A stretch of 64,000 nt of DNA from Cyanoderma ruficeps (Eukaryota; Chordata; Aves; Passeriformes; Timaliidae). Shown here piece by piece: positions 12,794-26,345 of the stretch; position 1 is the first letter of the stretch, and every line of letters starts with the position of its first letter. A program made the translations under genes and the position numbers. Below the pieces are notes generated by a model. It saw nothing but the letters and a program-made list of their open reading frames with translations. It was not told where the DNA came from and searched no databases. The stretch is taken from positions 6,999,521-7,063,520 of the forward strand of contig VZDJ01000090.1 in the NCBI GenBank assembly GCA_008694505.1, read 5' to 3'.

Positions 12794-15534
12794 TGCTAAA
12801 AGTTGAGCTAACTCCAAAGTTAGGCCAGAGAGGCAGGCTATCAAGAATAATCACTTTTATCTGTCACCCCTGGGCAGGACAGAAATTTTTCGTGTGGATT
12901 AAATGCAACATTTGTAACTGCTGATGAGGAAAAAGATTACCATACAATATAGATTCCACAGCAAGGGATTGATAATGAAAGATTGATCATAGCACCTCAT
13001 ATTTGCTACTTCATTAACACTTCCTGCTTTTCCAAAGATTTGGTATGAAAGGCACCAGCTGATGTTTTTAAAGTCAAATTAAAGGGTAGGTAATTTCAGA
13101 GAGGGCCTGATTTTTAAATATCAGGGTTTTCTTGCAGCACAAACTGTAGCAGAAGTCAACCAAAGGCACCAAGCTGAAGATTGGTTTGTAGCTCTTCTAG
13201 CCACTGGCTTTTGAACAGTTGTGCTTGATTCGGTGGCCAGAAGAGGATAAGGCTGGGCAGGACATGCCTAAATTGCCACAACTGCTACAGGGAATTGTTC
13301 CACATCTGCTGTGGTCACTATCTTCCCTGCACAGCAGCCAAGCCACTTCTTGATCACAGTGCAGCATGGAAGTGCCACTCTATCCACTAACTGGGACCAG
13401 GCAGGGTAGACCGTATGTGAGAAGTGAAACCAGACACCTCAAAGCCTCATGCACATGCCAAAGGTAGGCAAAAGACTGCCCACTCTCCACAGAGCCATCC
13501 TTCCACCTTCTCCTTCCCTCTGCCTGTAATATTGTGGGTTATGTAAGAACCTTGTTACAAGGAATGGTGCTTATGAAGGGTTATGTGAGGTGAAGATCAT
13601 ATGTATAGGATAATGTGGTTCTTCCTGCTAAAACTTCTTCCAGATTGCCTCTTAGGCATATACAGCAGTGTGCAGTACTCCCTGATGTGACTGTGCATTT
13701 AAGGAAGAGGGGGGAAAAAATGCACTATTGATTTAGCTGAAAAACTTGTGTGAGATTGTGCAGTTCACGCACTCTGGTGCTCATCAGATAACTACAGGAG
13801 CTTTTAATCTTAAATTTCCACTCTCTTTAGTCGTCGGACACCCATGACCCCCACCATTACCTGGGATCTAGAGGAGGGCAGCTCCAAGGAAAGGGTTCTC
13901 CTCTGCTGTCTCCATAGTCCCCTTCCCCTGGCATCTGGGGCTACTGCAGCTGGAGGTGGGGCACTGAGCCACACCAGCAAATCTCACCTGCCTAGTGAGA
14001 GTGGATCTGCCCCAGCTGTGAGCACAGACAATGAGATGTTGCTGCACTGTTCTGGAAAAGAGCCAACCACCACTTACAGTTTTGTTGACCAAGCCTCTGC
14101 TACAAGAAAAGCTATTAGCTAAAGGCACATCTGGCTGATGAGTCTGGAGGCAGTTTTGAGATCTGAGATTTGTTAGTAAATGCACCTGCCTCCTGGGATG
14201 CTTATGCTCCTGCAAAAAAATGACCAGGCAGGATGGGTTTGGAGATCCCTAGAGAGGAACAAGTCCAGTTACCATCACAGATCTCTCTGTCAGTATAAGT
14301 GACAGAATAAAAGCTCATAAACTTTATTTTTCTTTTTCTTCTTCTTTTCCTTTTCCTTTTTTCTGTGCATGGTCCAAATGTGGAGGAGAGGCAATAAAAA
14401 GATATGAGAAGAAGCTTGCAGCAAGCAAACAGTCTCTGGATTTCACTAAAAGAGACAGAATCTGAATCTGGAGCTGTTCCAAGGGTCACACATTTTATTA
14501 GTAACACAGCAGAGGAAACATAGGCATACATAGATTATGTTAGATTGACTTTGGACTCTTACTTATTAAAACATGCTCAAGTCCCAGAGTTTTCTATGGG
14601 TCAAGTACACAGTTAAGCAAAGCAGACCATTCCAGTCTTTCCTGAAAAGAGTGGGACCCTGATAAAGAAATTGCCTAAGGATGTTGCATAGAAACACTTT
14701 CCAAGTGGCAAGTCAGGTTTTGGATTTGCAACACAGCAGTTCCTCAGCAGCAGCCTTGTGTTCCTAGCCCATGATAAAACCAAGATAGCTTCAAAGCCCT
14801 TGCTCAAAGATTGCAGTAGGCTGTGGTCATGCATGAAGCTTTTCCCATTGTACCTTGCTTATGTGTTTTATCCTCAAATTAAAACCTCTGCCAAGTCCAC
14901 AGTTTCACAGAGCTCACACACAGTCATAGCAAAATCAGTTCTGCTTGGAGGAAGCCAATGCCCTACTTCTGAGGGTGGGCTGTTTCCATGCCAAGACAGA
15001 GTCTCAGTCATTTGGGCTCCACCTTCCCTCCAACCAAACCAACCCCAAATTTCTAAAGGAGTTTTTTCAACAGGAGCAGTGAATTCCCTCGCCTTGCCCA
15101 ATTCCATTCTTTCTAGGAACTGGCAGAATCATGAGACACGCATTTAGGAAAAAGAGGATGGTGACACATCCACAGAGGATCACATTTGATTTCATGTTAC
15201 TAATGATGGAGAATGGCAACTTCAAACAGAGATTAATTTCAAATAAAGTAATTTTCAAATTTTACTGCTGTCTTGGGAATGAAAGTGGGATGTCTGGGAC
15301 AGTTGTACTTTGACATGCAGCTTGCTGTGTACAGTAGCTCTGCAGTAAAGGATCACAGATGGTTCGCTCTGGTGGGAAGACCCTGCTCTTAGGGACTGCA
15401 GTCTTACTGTACTTGCAGAATTCCACCTTAAAAGTAATTGGACGTCTCTGTAGCTCAGAGAAGGTTTGTTAAGCAATGACACACTGCACTTGGATCTGAA
15501 AACATAACATCTGGAAGCCAAATGTTAGAGGCAA

Positions 15535-15542
15535 TATAAAAG
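15535..15542 (+). promoter_or_regulatory. DPT: TATA box of DPT
   Basis: TATAAAAG lies 52 bases before the DPT start codon. This implies transcription starting near 15565 and a 5' UTR of about 30 bases. A TATA-type, CpG-poor promoter suits a tissue-restricted matrix gene. No CpG island is visible around it. Confidence 0.65.
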
Positions 15543-15593
15543 GGCCAGCTCAACAATCCAGAGGGGCACTTCTAAGCCAGGAACATCTTCAGG

Positions 15594-15892
15594 ATGGACA
15601 TTTTCCTCCTCTGTGTGTTCCTGCCTCTGGTGACTGTGGCATGGGGCCAGTACGGTGACTATTACTACGGCCCCTATAATTATGGGGACAACGATGAATG
15701 GGTCAATGTGTACCGGCAAGGTTTCAACTTCCAGTGCCCACACGGGCAGGTGATCGTGGCTGTCAGGAGTGTCTTCAGCAAGAAAGAAGGCAATGACAGA
15801 CTGTGGAACTATGCCTGCATGCCAGCATCCCAGAGCCTGGGTGAGCCGACAGAGTGCTGGTGGGAAGAGATCAACAGGGCGGGAACCGAATG
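15594..15892 (+). CDS. DPT: Dermatopontin exon 1 (residues 1-99 and part of 100)
   Basis: Dermatopontin is a secreted, tyrosine-rich extracellular-matrix protein. In vertebrates it binds decorin, TGF-beta and fibronectin and promotes collagen fibril assembly. This exon encodes a signal peptide (residues 1-18, [18 protein letters not shown]) and then a mature N-terminus starting at Gln19. A Tyr/Gly/Asp-rich stretch follows (residues 20-31; such tyrosines are sulfated in the mammalian protein). Next is the first Cys-containing repeat, with C48, C75, C88 and the first D-R-x-W motif (DRLW, 68-71). The segment around [15 protein letters not shown] is nearly invariant in the family. The ATG is the first in the transcript and sits 29 bases after the inferred cap site. 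The exon ends TG|GTAGGA inside the codon for Trp100; reading on gives an immediate stop, confirming the splice. Confidence 0.95.
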
Positions 15893-17518
15893 GTAGGATA
15901 ACCCCAACCATCCCTGGAGGGCACAGCCCTGATATCCCCCGTGGAATGCGGGTCCTAACACTGTGGTCAGAGCGATGCAAATGCATATGAATGCCGTGAT
16001 AACCCCCAGGCTTCACTGCCTTAAGACTCATTAATCACAATGCATGGGAGCTGATCAGCATCACATTTGTCTTCTCTGTAGCAATTTCTTGCTGGAGGGT
16101 GTCAGTGTGTTTTACAAATGCCATGTCCTTTGGTCACTCAACCTCAGCTGTGAAGTGGTTTGGTCTTGCTATTGTTTCAATGATAAGGAAAATGAGGCGA
16201 GCACCTATGGGTGAGGAGAGCAGAAAGCCCCTCTTGAGAAGTCACACTGAACCAGTGACTAAACTGGGGAAAAAATTGCAAAACTCCTCACTCCATCCTC
16301 ATGCTCTTATCACTAGAAAAAATAATCTCTGTATTGCACTGGCTCTTTGCTTTGTGTTTTTTGTTGCTAAGATTTTTGGCTTAGGCATAGACAAGTGTTG
16401 TTTTCTAGTTGTGCTGTTATTACAGGAGCCAAAAATCCACACTAACCAACGATGACGGTGGCATATATATCTGCATGGTGATAGCAGAAGATCGTGTTAA
16501 TTCCCTAATACCTTCAGTTTGCTTAACTAAATGTTACATCTTCCATCAGCCTTGGAAGCAAAGGCGATCACATTATGTGGCCACAATAATTTCTGGAAAT
16601 ATGTACAGTATTTCATATTTGGGCAGAATACCTAGTATTTATTTTTTTTTTTAAATGAAATAGGAAACACAGTTTTGAACAACTCTGGGGTTGAAATATT
16701 CTTTGGACAGAATGAAATGCATGCAGGAACGAGTATTTTCAAATACTCGAAATGGTTTTGTCCCAGAAATTGCAATGTGATTTTTTGAATTTTGTTATAT
16801 GTGAATAGGTTAACAATGAAACGTGAAGTTTCTGCTTTTTAAATGATTCAAAATTGTGTTCTGATTTATTTCATTTCATACTCTTTCATTTACCACGTGA
16901 CACATGCCTATGGCTGATGCAATTGCTAAGGGAAAGAATGATTGACCCTATGTTTAATTTTGGAATAAGAATTGAAAAAAAGGGGGAGAGCTGCAAAAGG
17001 GGCAGAAAGAACAGATTGTGATAATCCTGGATGGCTTCTTCAATTTTTATACATTGATGCAATTTCTATTTATTGCATAATAATTTTGAATTAGACATTT
17101 CTTTTGTTCAAAATAAACTTTTTATTCTCTTTATAAAAATCCCTGGCAGCAATTGCTCAAGTTCACTTCTCACAAACAGGATACTGTATAAGCCTATACA
17201 GAACATTTTCTTCTGCTATGTAACTATTAGTCACCATGCTCTGTATGCTTAGCATGACTATACCCACAGTGTATTATTTGAATCGTTTCCTTCACCTTTT
17301 AAAAAAATCTTTTCACTTTGTCCTATTTGTTGCCTACTTTTTTCCTATAGCAAACCTTATATTTTCTCCAAATGTATTTCTTTTTCAACCCCTCTTTAAT
17401 TGCTTATCTTTGTTTCTCTCCCTCTACCAGTTTTTGGAGTTATTTTAGTATTTCTTCACTAGCTCACATTTCTAGTCCAACATCCTTACATCTCTCTGCC
17501 TACTCTGCATATATCAAC

Positions 17519-17574
17519 TTTTCCTTCCTTCCTTCCTTCCTTCCTTCCTTCCTTCCTTCCTTCCTTCCTTCCTT

Positions 17575-17606
<32 letters not shown>

Positions 17607-17636
17607 CCTTCCTGCCTTCCTTCCTGCCTCCCTCCC
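17519..17636. repeat. (TTCC)n / (GGAA)n microsatellite with TGCC interruptions
   Basis: About 29 consecutive 4-base units lie in DPT intron 1. The first part is pure TTCC. From about 17585 a CTGCC variant recurs every 12 bases, giving a higher-order 12-mer, and the tract ends in CTCC units. On the other strand it is a GGAA array, the core site of ETS-family factors. It creates spurious open frames of repeated FLPS on + and GRKE on -. Confidence 0.95.
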
Positions 17637-18354
17637 TCATATCCTTTTGCAAAGGTGAATTTGTGCTCCTAGTTGCTTGGGCCATTTCCATAAATCCTAG
17701 CTAGCTGTGCCTGATTGGGTTCTGCAGTTTTCAGTTTTCCACCCCCAGGGATGAGTTGTATCTACAGTGCTCCATGGAGAGAGGCTTGCAGTACTCCAGC
17801 ACATCCTTGGTCATCCCAACACTGCTTCCCAGAACCCCACAGTCTCATCCCAGACTGGAGTGCAAGTGTTGGCCAGTGCAACCCCAAATTAATGTGATGG
17901 CATGGTTATATCCTGGGGGACCTTTGAGAATCCTGCCTTCTCTCTTGGCATTCTTACTTCTCATAGGTGCCCCTCTTCTCTCTCTTTTCCACACCCACCT
18001 CAGTTCTATTTGGAGCCATCCCCAATTCTAAAAAGATTCACTCAATAATCAAGTGGGACCACAAATATGAGTCACCATCTGTACAAATAGCTCCTGTTTG
18101 GCCAGCTCTCTTTCCTGCTGATCTCCCAACAAACCAATCTGTTGGTGAGCAATATGTCATTCTCATGTCAGCTGACACAGCACTCTGCTGGACTTGCTAG
18201 CTCATTTCTCATCCTTGTAGGATGGACTAAAATATTCCTTCTTCAGCTCTATCTCACAGAATATTTTGTCTCACCTTGCACACCATATCCAGGGATATTC
18301 AATTGCTTGTAGCACCAGTAACTACAAGTCTGCCAAGTTTTTGCTAAAATTGTG

Positions 18355-18515
18355 CAGAATCATTTAGGTCAGAAAAGACTTGAAATCACTGAGTCCAACC
18401 TATGACCAAACACCACCAGGTCAACTGAGCGCCACATCTGGTCTGGCCTTAAACACTTCCAGGGATGGTGAACTCCACCACCTGTCCAAGCTGTGGGCTG
18501 CCAGCTTTTCCAGGA
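18355..18515 (-). mobile_element. CR1 LINE 3'-end fragment
   Basis: AGAATCATTTAGGTCAGAAA, followed by GAGTCCAACC and CACTTCCAGGGATGGTGA, is the reverse complement of the conserved CR1 3' region (family knowledge). More CR1-like sequence may continue to about 18850, where ACTCCCTCCAGTTTCTCAG also resembles these elements, with unrelated sequence between. The copy is truncated and non-coding. Confidence 0.7.
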
Positions 18516-21500
18516 GTATGCTATGGGAGCCAGTGTTGAAGGCTGCTACTCTGCTGCAACTGAGGCTTTTTATTCTTCGCCCTACCTTCACTGAGCAATG
18601 AGAACAAGCTTGCTGCATCCTTTTGTAGAATCCCTTTTAATTAATAATAGGTGGTATCTATGCCTTTCCCTCACCCACACACCTTCACCCATGCTTTTGC
18701 TTTCAGGCTTAACACATCTCCATCCTTCTAGTTCTCCTCTGGAGGTTTTATACTCCAACACTCCTAAGCAAGCACTGATCATGCCTACAGCACTTCTCTG
18801 AACTCCCTCCAGTTTCTCAGCCAGAGCCCTAGTCAGAAAATCTAGTCTGGCAGAAACACAAAAAAAATAACCTTTGACAAATTATGCTTATGACATTTCA
18901 AATTTCAAATGGTGATTCCGGACTGCTGCACAGCTGCATAATAGAGACAAACTCAAGAGAGGTTTCTTTAGAAAAGACAACACTAAATAAAGAAAAAAAT
19001 AAGAGAGAAGATGAAGAGGGAATATTAAAGAGAGAAAAAAGAGCCTCCAACTCATTATTTTCTTTGGCCTTCAGTATTTGGGGCAAAATGACAGAAATAG
19101 ATAGGGGACCACAGGGACAGGAGAGTTGGGAGCAAGAGGGTATCACTGGCAGGGCTTCCTGGTAAGTTTACTTCCTTCAGTAACACTAGGGATTATACAG
19201 ACTTAGACAATCAAACCATAAAACTTCAAATCTTTCAGATATTAAAAAACTATTCAGCAGGAAGAGGACAATGACACGGATCCACATTAGGCATCTAATA
19301 CCTAATAATGCTTAGTTTATGACCTTTGCCTCCTTCCAGGGTCAATGGAGAGAACAGGTACACTAAAAACTGCTCTCTGGGGCACCCCACCTCTTTCACA
19401 AGCAGACTCATGAAGACCAATCCCTTCTGACCACTACCTAGAATGACCTATTGGCATTTCAGAATATATCTAACTATGCTACTTCACTGCATAAATGCAT
19501 CCCTGAAGTTAATCATATATGTCCATACACTTCTGAAGATATCAAATGCTTTTGTGTTTTGCTGAAAGGATGTGAGAAGCTTGTGAACCTGTTACAAAAA
19601 GGAGAAATTGTGGCAATAGATTGGATCAGATGATCAGGAATGCCTTCTCAGCCTCTTTAATCTGTGAATATGTTTAAAGTTCAGTACATGCACAAAGGCT
19701 TTTTGAATCTGTTTCAAAACCTAATTCCTTCAGAGTAAGGTTAACTATCTGCTGATCAAGATGATATTCAAGAGAGAGAGCAACTGGGAACAAGAACCAG
19801 TTCCTGGATCATTTGGAAATACTCATGTCTGGAGTAGGGAAAAGTCTCCAGAGCATGGCCTGATTCTGCAGTCCTACTAATTTTTATGCTGCAGCTCCTC
19901 AAAGAATCCTATCTTTTCAGGGAGCACAAATTTTATGTTCTTATCTCCATTTGTACTGGAGAAATTTTGACCTTGTTTAAATATTTTACCACCTAAGATC
20001 TGAGTGATTGAGGGTGAGACTCTTCTTCACTGCTTTGTTGAATACCACAGTTGTCTCTACAGACCAGTCTCTGAACAAGGGTTTTAAGAAAAACTATTTT
20101 TCTTGCCTGAAAACTATCATACAAAAAGACAGGGTTCGCACAAAGAAAGAAGCAAAATCTTGCAAGTGAAGACAAGCAACTCTTCCCTCAAGGAAAATAG
20201 GTTTGGTTTATACCACATGATACAGATGAAACCATGCAATATCCTCAATATACTCCCAGTTAGCTGTAAAGCAAAAAGGAGAAACATTTCCAGCCAAGAA
20301 CTATTTTCTCCATGTTTATTGCCTCTTTTCCTTGTTCAGACTTCTGAGAAAGTGTTTAGATGGGACTTGGAAAAAACAGATATCTAGATTCTCCCTCCCC
20401 ACTCCCATTTTCTTTCTCCTTTGTCCACCAACTAGGTGAAAAGACAGACTACTGAGCAAAGGATCCTCCTGTTCTGGCTCTGGCAGCACACCTTGGTACA
20501 TCACTAGAAACTATTTTTGTTCCCAGTCTCTGACCAATCCCAAATTTCAAGTCTGAGGCTGTATTACCCAAACCCAACAATCCAGCTCCTCTTTGAAAAT
20601 GTTCCCATTTGTACTATCTACACAAACAAGTCAATTTGCTTCAGAGCCCTAAGTTTACATTATAGGACTTGTGCTACAAGTTAATTTAGCACAGCTGCAA
20701 TGGACTGAGTCCAGTGGGAGCATCTGAGGAGAAGAGGGATCTTTCTGTAGAAAAGGAGGCCTCATCGACTACTGTCAGGAAGAAATCACCAGGGTGAAAA
20801 GAGCCTTGCCTTCCCTTGGTCAGGGAGAAAAAAGTAGATCACGTGCCCCCTGAATGAAAGAAAACGTGGCTGAAGATGTTACAGAAGTTGCCTTTGGCAT
20901 GTGAAAGTCACAACAACATGTCTCAGCACCCCATAACAGATGGGGAAGACTCCTTGTAGAATTGGCTTTTGAAGACTGACGCGGCCTAATCAAACACATA
21001 AAAATTGTTCCCTCTGTCTGAGTGCCAGAGTTTCCAGTGGCCCAAGCCTCCCCTCAGCCTCTTATGTTTCCCCATATGTTTCCCTGTAGCAGACTGCCCA
21101 TTGAATTAGCTCTCATCATGCAGTTAATCCAATTACACAGAGGGAGGAACTCCACAAAGCTAACTCAGGAGAGCAGTATAGAGCCTCCCCTCCACAGGGA
21201 CATGGAATGACACTCTCAGGTTACCCTGTTCTTAGGAACAAGCCACCCTCAATGCAGCATGACCCAGTGCCGACTGAGCTGTGAGTCAGCCTCTGCATGT
21301 TTCCAGAGAGCTTCAGGGAGCACCATCCCAGTCAGTACAGCAGGAATTCAGGCTTCCCTGGGCAGATTTGTAGTGAACAGGCTTCCTCTTTGGGTTCTCA
21401 TCCTCAGGATAACATGGTACTGATGTAGCTGAGGAACAGGGGGCCTCAGAGGGAAGTTTACCACACAGCACCAGCATTAGATGGGGCACAACACTCTGGG

Positions 21501-24500
21501 GCATTGCTTAGCAAAGAGTGAAGTTAAAATGCAGGCATAAGTACAAAGTGTCACCAAAACTGATTCCATTGCTCAAAACAATTCTATTATTGTAAGTAAT
21601 GTTTGTATTCAGTCTGGCAGAGAACTGTTGAGTCAATGAGGAACATGCTTGGCTGCTGAGGTTGTTACTGATCTTTGCAAATAATATGGCACAATTTAAG
21701 AGGATTTAACAGGTGAAACAGGTCATGCATGGATCCAAAATTCACATATGCATTTTGGGTGGGTTTGTTTCACACCAGCTCCGGTTTGGTCTCACAAATA
21801 AAAGCTCACCAGTGAAGAACAAAAGCAGTTCTGACCTGAACTAAATCTGTAACATGGATGCATGCTCTGATTGCTTGCCATGACAGAACTCAGTTGTACT
21901 ACACTCATTAACCAGTTCAGAAGAAGATTTGGCAGAGGAGAGGCTTTTCACAGGAATCACAGCAGGCCAGGAAAGTCTCAGACACCACATCCCTGTTACT
22001 ACACAGAACTCCTCCCAGAATAAGGCTTTCTGTGCAACACTGCAGTCATTTCCCACACCCTTACCCAAGGCAAGGGCAAATTCCCATCCAGGAACACCTG
22101 ATCTTCACCACCAATCTTCTCACTCCCCCCTACCAGCCAGCTTGCCTCCTCTTCTCCCAGTACCAGATCCAAAAGGCAACTCTTCACACTTTGCAACTTG
22201 AGCCAACTAGAAAACCTATCCACTGCCAAGTTTAATCCCACACAGTCCCAGCCAGTTTCTCACGTTCCTTCTGCATTCACCTTGTAAGAGGCATTCTCCT
22301 CTCTTTTTAGCAATGTCAGGATTTCAGGAGTCAGGAGAACCCAGTCACATTAACTCTGAATAGTGAACTACTCTTTATAGTAAAAGTGCTAAAGAGTGGG
22401 TCTTGTGAAAAAAAAAAAAAGCATTGTTTTGACTTGGCTATAAATCAAAATTCTTGAATCACTACTGTTTATTCAGCCTACTTGCTTCAGGATTTGCTGC
22501 GACAAGAGTAGTGAATTCAACATAGAATGAAAAAATTCTGACATATTAAGTGTTGTTTTCAGATTAGTTCATAGAGCAACTGACTGAAAAGGTGCGTGGA
22601 AAGGGGTGGTTTGTTTCCCTTGAAAAATTACTTTCTGCTTGTAGGAAAGTGGCCAGCCGGAAAAAGGAAAGAGAAGGAAATATTTTATATGAGCTCACAA
22701 ATAAGGCCTCCAAGTCCTGAGAGCATCTCTTCATTTTTAGAGGAGTATCTGGATTTTACTTGAAAACTAGAAAGATTAAGGCAAAAAATCTTAATGTTAT
22801 CTCAAAGCTAAAGAAAAGAACTTCAACATCACTATTCTTTTCTTTGATAAACCTAATACTGAGCTTGAATAACAGATTACAGGACGTTGTGTATGAGACA
22901 GAAGCAAAGAGAGAGGTGAACATGAGCTTTAATGCGTATTTCAAATTTTACTTTGAATTATGTTAAAACAAAACTGCAATTTAATTATGAAACTTACTTA
23001 TGTCCAGGTATATTTTCCATCTAGCAAACTAATTTTTAAGGCAACACCAATTATATTTTTTAAATCAAACTTAAAATGAGAAAATAGAGTCAGAATCAAA
23101 AATAACCACACCATCCTAAAATCTGGTACCCGAATATTAGTGCATGTAAACATGAGTGTTATGCTAGCTAGGTCTGTTTCTCAATTCCCTATAGAGAGGA
23201 GTGTCCATGAGTGGCATCTCTTTCAAAATTAATCTTTCCATCACAACTGGACTATATTAGTAGAAAATAATGTGACAAGAAAATGAAAACTCTTGTAGGC
23301 AAAGGCAGTGGGAAAGAGGACAGTACTTCTCAGACTGAATGTGAGCTGGTGGAAAGAGAAAAGAAGGAAGAACCTCCCACAAAGATAAGTATGAGCAGGA
23401 ATATCAGATGATGATGGTTGGGCTTGAGAAATTGAGCATCTGAGTGGAAATGCAAAGGAAATGGAGAAACAAAGTGCTCCCAACATTGCACCTATGCAAA
23501 AGAGCTAGAAAAATCTCCCAGAGCATGAGGACTTGAGCAATGCGAATGCAAGTAACTCGGAAGGGTGAGAGATGGAAAGTTAGTTGCTATTTTACACAGT
23601 TTAATGCTCATTCTGCAACAGGTACAACCAATCCCCATATTGCTGTGTATCAACCATTCTTCCATCAGGATAACACCAATCATCTGCAGCTATCCAGTAA
23701 ATTTACAGAGTCTTAGCTATATGTTCCTATTGCCTATGTGCCAAAAATCAGAACAACTTCCTATCAAAGTCCTGCTGAAGTCCTCTGAGTGAAAGCCAGA
23801 CTGCATACTCGGTGTGATACCATGGCAACTCAGAGTCCCCATCACGACTGAACCCTGAAGGTCCTTGACAGACCCTGACAAAGCACAACAAGTACCTGTG
23901 GCCCCATCAGCGTGGGAGATACAGGGACACAAACAAATGTAAATACTCTTGTCTGAACAACAGAACGCAGGGGAAGAGACAGAGAAGGGAGACTTGGGTT
24001 CAAAAGTGGACGCTGAAAACTAGGCAGGGAAATTCATCACTGCACTGGTCAAAACTGATCAGTTTTTCAGCTTTTGCATACAAACACTTCAGCCTCACAC
24101 TGTCTTTGCGAGCACTAACAACCTTGAGCACAAGTGAATGACTTTCCAAACACCAAACTCCACTAGATGATGTGTTTCCCCTTTCTGGGAACTTCAGGTT
24201 GTTAAGATTAATCATGAGGTCATTGAATGAAACTAAGGGAGATTTTTGGTATTTGTTAATCATACAGTTACTTCTGAAAGTGTCTTTCGGATATATCATT
24301 GTAATTGATTTTATGAAATCGCAGAGAAAGTTTGCTGCAGGTTTTCCTTGATGAAAGGAAAAGAAGAAAAGGAAAAGTGACGGAACAAACGGCATTTCCG
24401 TAATTTTCACGATAGGGAAACAACCAGGAGTGAACTAATGATCTTTCTGTTTTCATGAGCTACTTGTCTTTAGTCTCCAAGAAGCAAGTTATCCAAACTG

Positions 24501-24865
24501 ATTACCACTTCAATTACTTTGGGTATCAGTGTTAAGGAGTTGTAGGGTGTGCAAACAGGCATGAATGCTTTGAGACCCTGTCTACTCTACCTCAAGGCAG
24601 TGATTCACACCTGTGATCGAATTACACAGAAAGCATGAAGCAGCAGATTTTTCTTTTGGAAATCCAGTCAAAAAATTTATGTGAGTCTTAAAATTACATA
24701 ACATCTGAACAGCAGTTTTCCTTATGTGATTGCTATCAAACAAAGATTTTATCATAATCCTAAACATTTTTAATAAAGAATCCCTTCTCCTAGAGACACA
24801 TAGTTGTGAAAGGAAACAATTAGAGAAGTCAATTAACTTATTTTATAAAATAGCTTCTCAAGGGT

Positions 24866-24945
24866 TTTTTTATTGGGTTTTTTTTGGGGAGGGAGGAGGG
24901 GTGTTTGTTTGGGGTTTTTTTTCTTTGGGGTTTGTTTTGTGGTAG
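24866..24945. repeat. G/T-rich low-complexity tract
   Basis: Runs of GGG and GGGG alternate with T-runs. The core GGGGAGGGAGGAGGGG near 24885 has four G-runs close together and so could form a G-quadruplex on the + strand. A similar G-run/T-run tract occurs at 29956-29996. Both lie in DPT introns. Confidence 0.6.
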
Positions 24946-25292
24946 AGAAGTAGTTGAAAAGGTTAGTTCAATAAAGCCCAAATCCTCAAATACCAACAGT
25001 CATAGACAAAAATATTAGTGGACTATTTTGAAGTCAGTCTCAGGATTTGTAAACAGTTGAGAATACCAATACGTGAGCTATCTTCTTTCCTGGTTAGCAT
25101 ACTAGAATGATTAAATATTTTAGCCTGATTGAATAGTTTTAAGTGCAACATAAATGTTAAGACACTGGTTAACTACTGCACCTTTCTTATAGAAAATAGT
25201 TACTCTATATACAGCAGATGCAAACAGGCCTCTCAGCACAAAGTCAAACCCTTAACTTGCACTCTATATCAAAAATGTTAATGCTCTTTTGA

Positions 25293-25493
<201 letters not shown>

Positions 25494-26273
25494 TGAGTTC
25501 AAGCAGGCACCAAACCTGTGAGCCTCTTTCCCACAACAGTCTCCATAAATGTCTTGGGCTGCTTGACCCGTCAGAAACCTTGTCTGAAAAAGAGTAAACT
25601 GTGCTTTATGGAGCTAAGCATGTTATTTCCAGTCTGCTACAGGATTCTTAGGGATCCAAGGCTAAGGGAAGAGAATAAGGGCACAGTTACATGGAACAGC
25701 ACAATGCAGTAGCTGGCCCTCAATGAACAGGTCTGGGGATCAGCATCAGCCTATCTGTGCTGAAAACCATGACAGAAGTCTCCAAAGTGGAATGACATTT
25801 TCCCACCGTAAATCCAGTACATTTACTGGAGTAGGAGCATCCCTGTGCTACACACTTGTGCCACAATGAATTGCAAGAGTGAACTTAGACCACTTACCTC
25901 AGAAAAAATGTTACTAGTGCATAAAACTATGCTTCTGCTCTCATAACTGTTTAAAGATCAAAGTCAAAATGAGCTACTAATTATAATCCCAAAAGAAAAG
26001 TCTGGTCTCAGCAGAGTATCACAACTGGTGCTGACAACTTAACAGAGACTGTGTAAAAATGAGCTGTGCATCCCAAACTTCCCAGTTTCTCTAGAACACA
26101 AAATTTCTCTAAATTAAAACCAAAAGACAGGAGCAGACTGTGAAGAGGCAGCTCATATTGCTCCTGACCATTCTGCTCAAGAGAACTCATAATTTTATTC
26201 TCCATTATAATTTTATGTTACATTCAGCTTCAATTTAGCTGTTTTCAGTGATACAAAGGATAACCTGCCTGCA

Positions 26274-26345
26274 TTAAGGAAAAAAAAAAAAAAAAGAAAG
26301 AAAATAGGGGGAGNGAAAGTAGGGGGAGAAAAAAAGAAAAAAGTA
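26274..26345. repeat. Purine-only low-complexity tract with one N
   Basis: Poly(A), GAAAG and AGGGGGAG units occur with an undetermined base at 26314. It may be a decayed LINE/SINE tail or a simple repeat. The N marks a place where the consensus was uncertain, so the length of this tract should not be trusted. Confidence 0.7.

Larger units (their letters stand above)
9690..15530. other. Intergenic DNA between small gene and DPT
   Basis: No protein-coding exon was recognised here. The interval contains the long hairpin at 11690-11812 and a CR1-like scrap at 12746-12793. It also has a pyrimidine-rich tract near 14330-14365 that opens a spurious lysine/arginine-rich frame on the other strand. 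The last few hundred bases are the upstream region of DPT. Confidence 0.6.

Noticed and set aside
15525..16031. 168-codon minus-strand open frame over DPT exon 1
   Set aside because: It is the antisense shadow of the conserved DPT exon. It has no family resemblance and no splice or promoter support.
17372..17704. 110-codon frame with repeated FLPS
   Set aside because: Translation of the TTCC microsatellite; not a gene.
24000..24410. 136-codon minus-strand frame in DPT intron 1
   Set aside because: No domain or homologue recognised. The length is within chance for 64 kb of six-frame translation.
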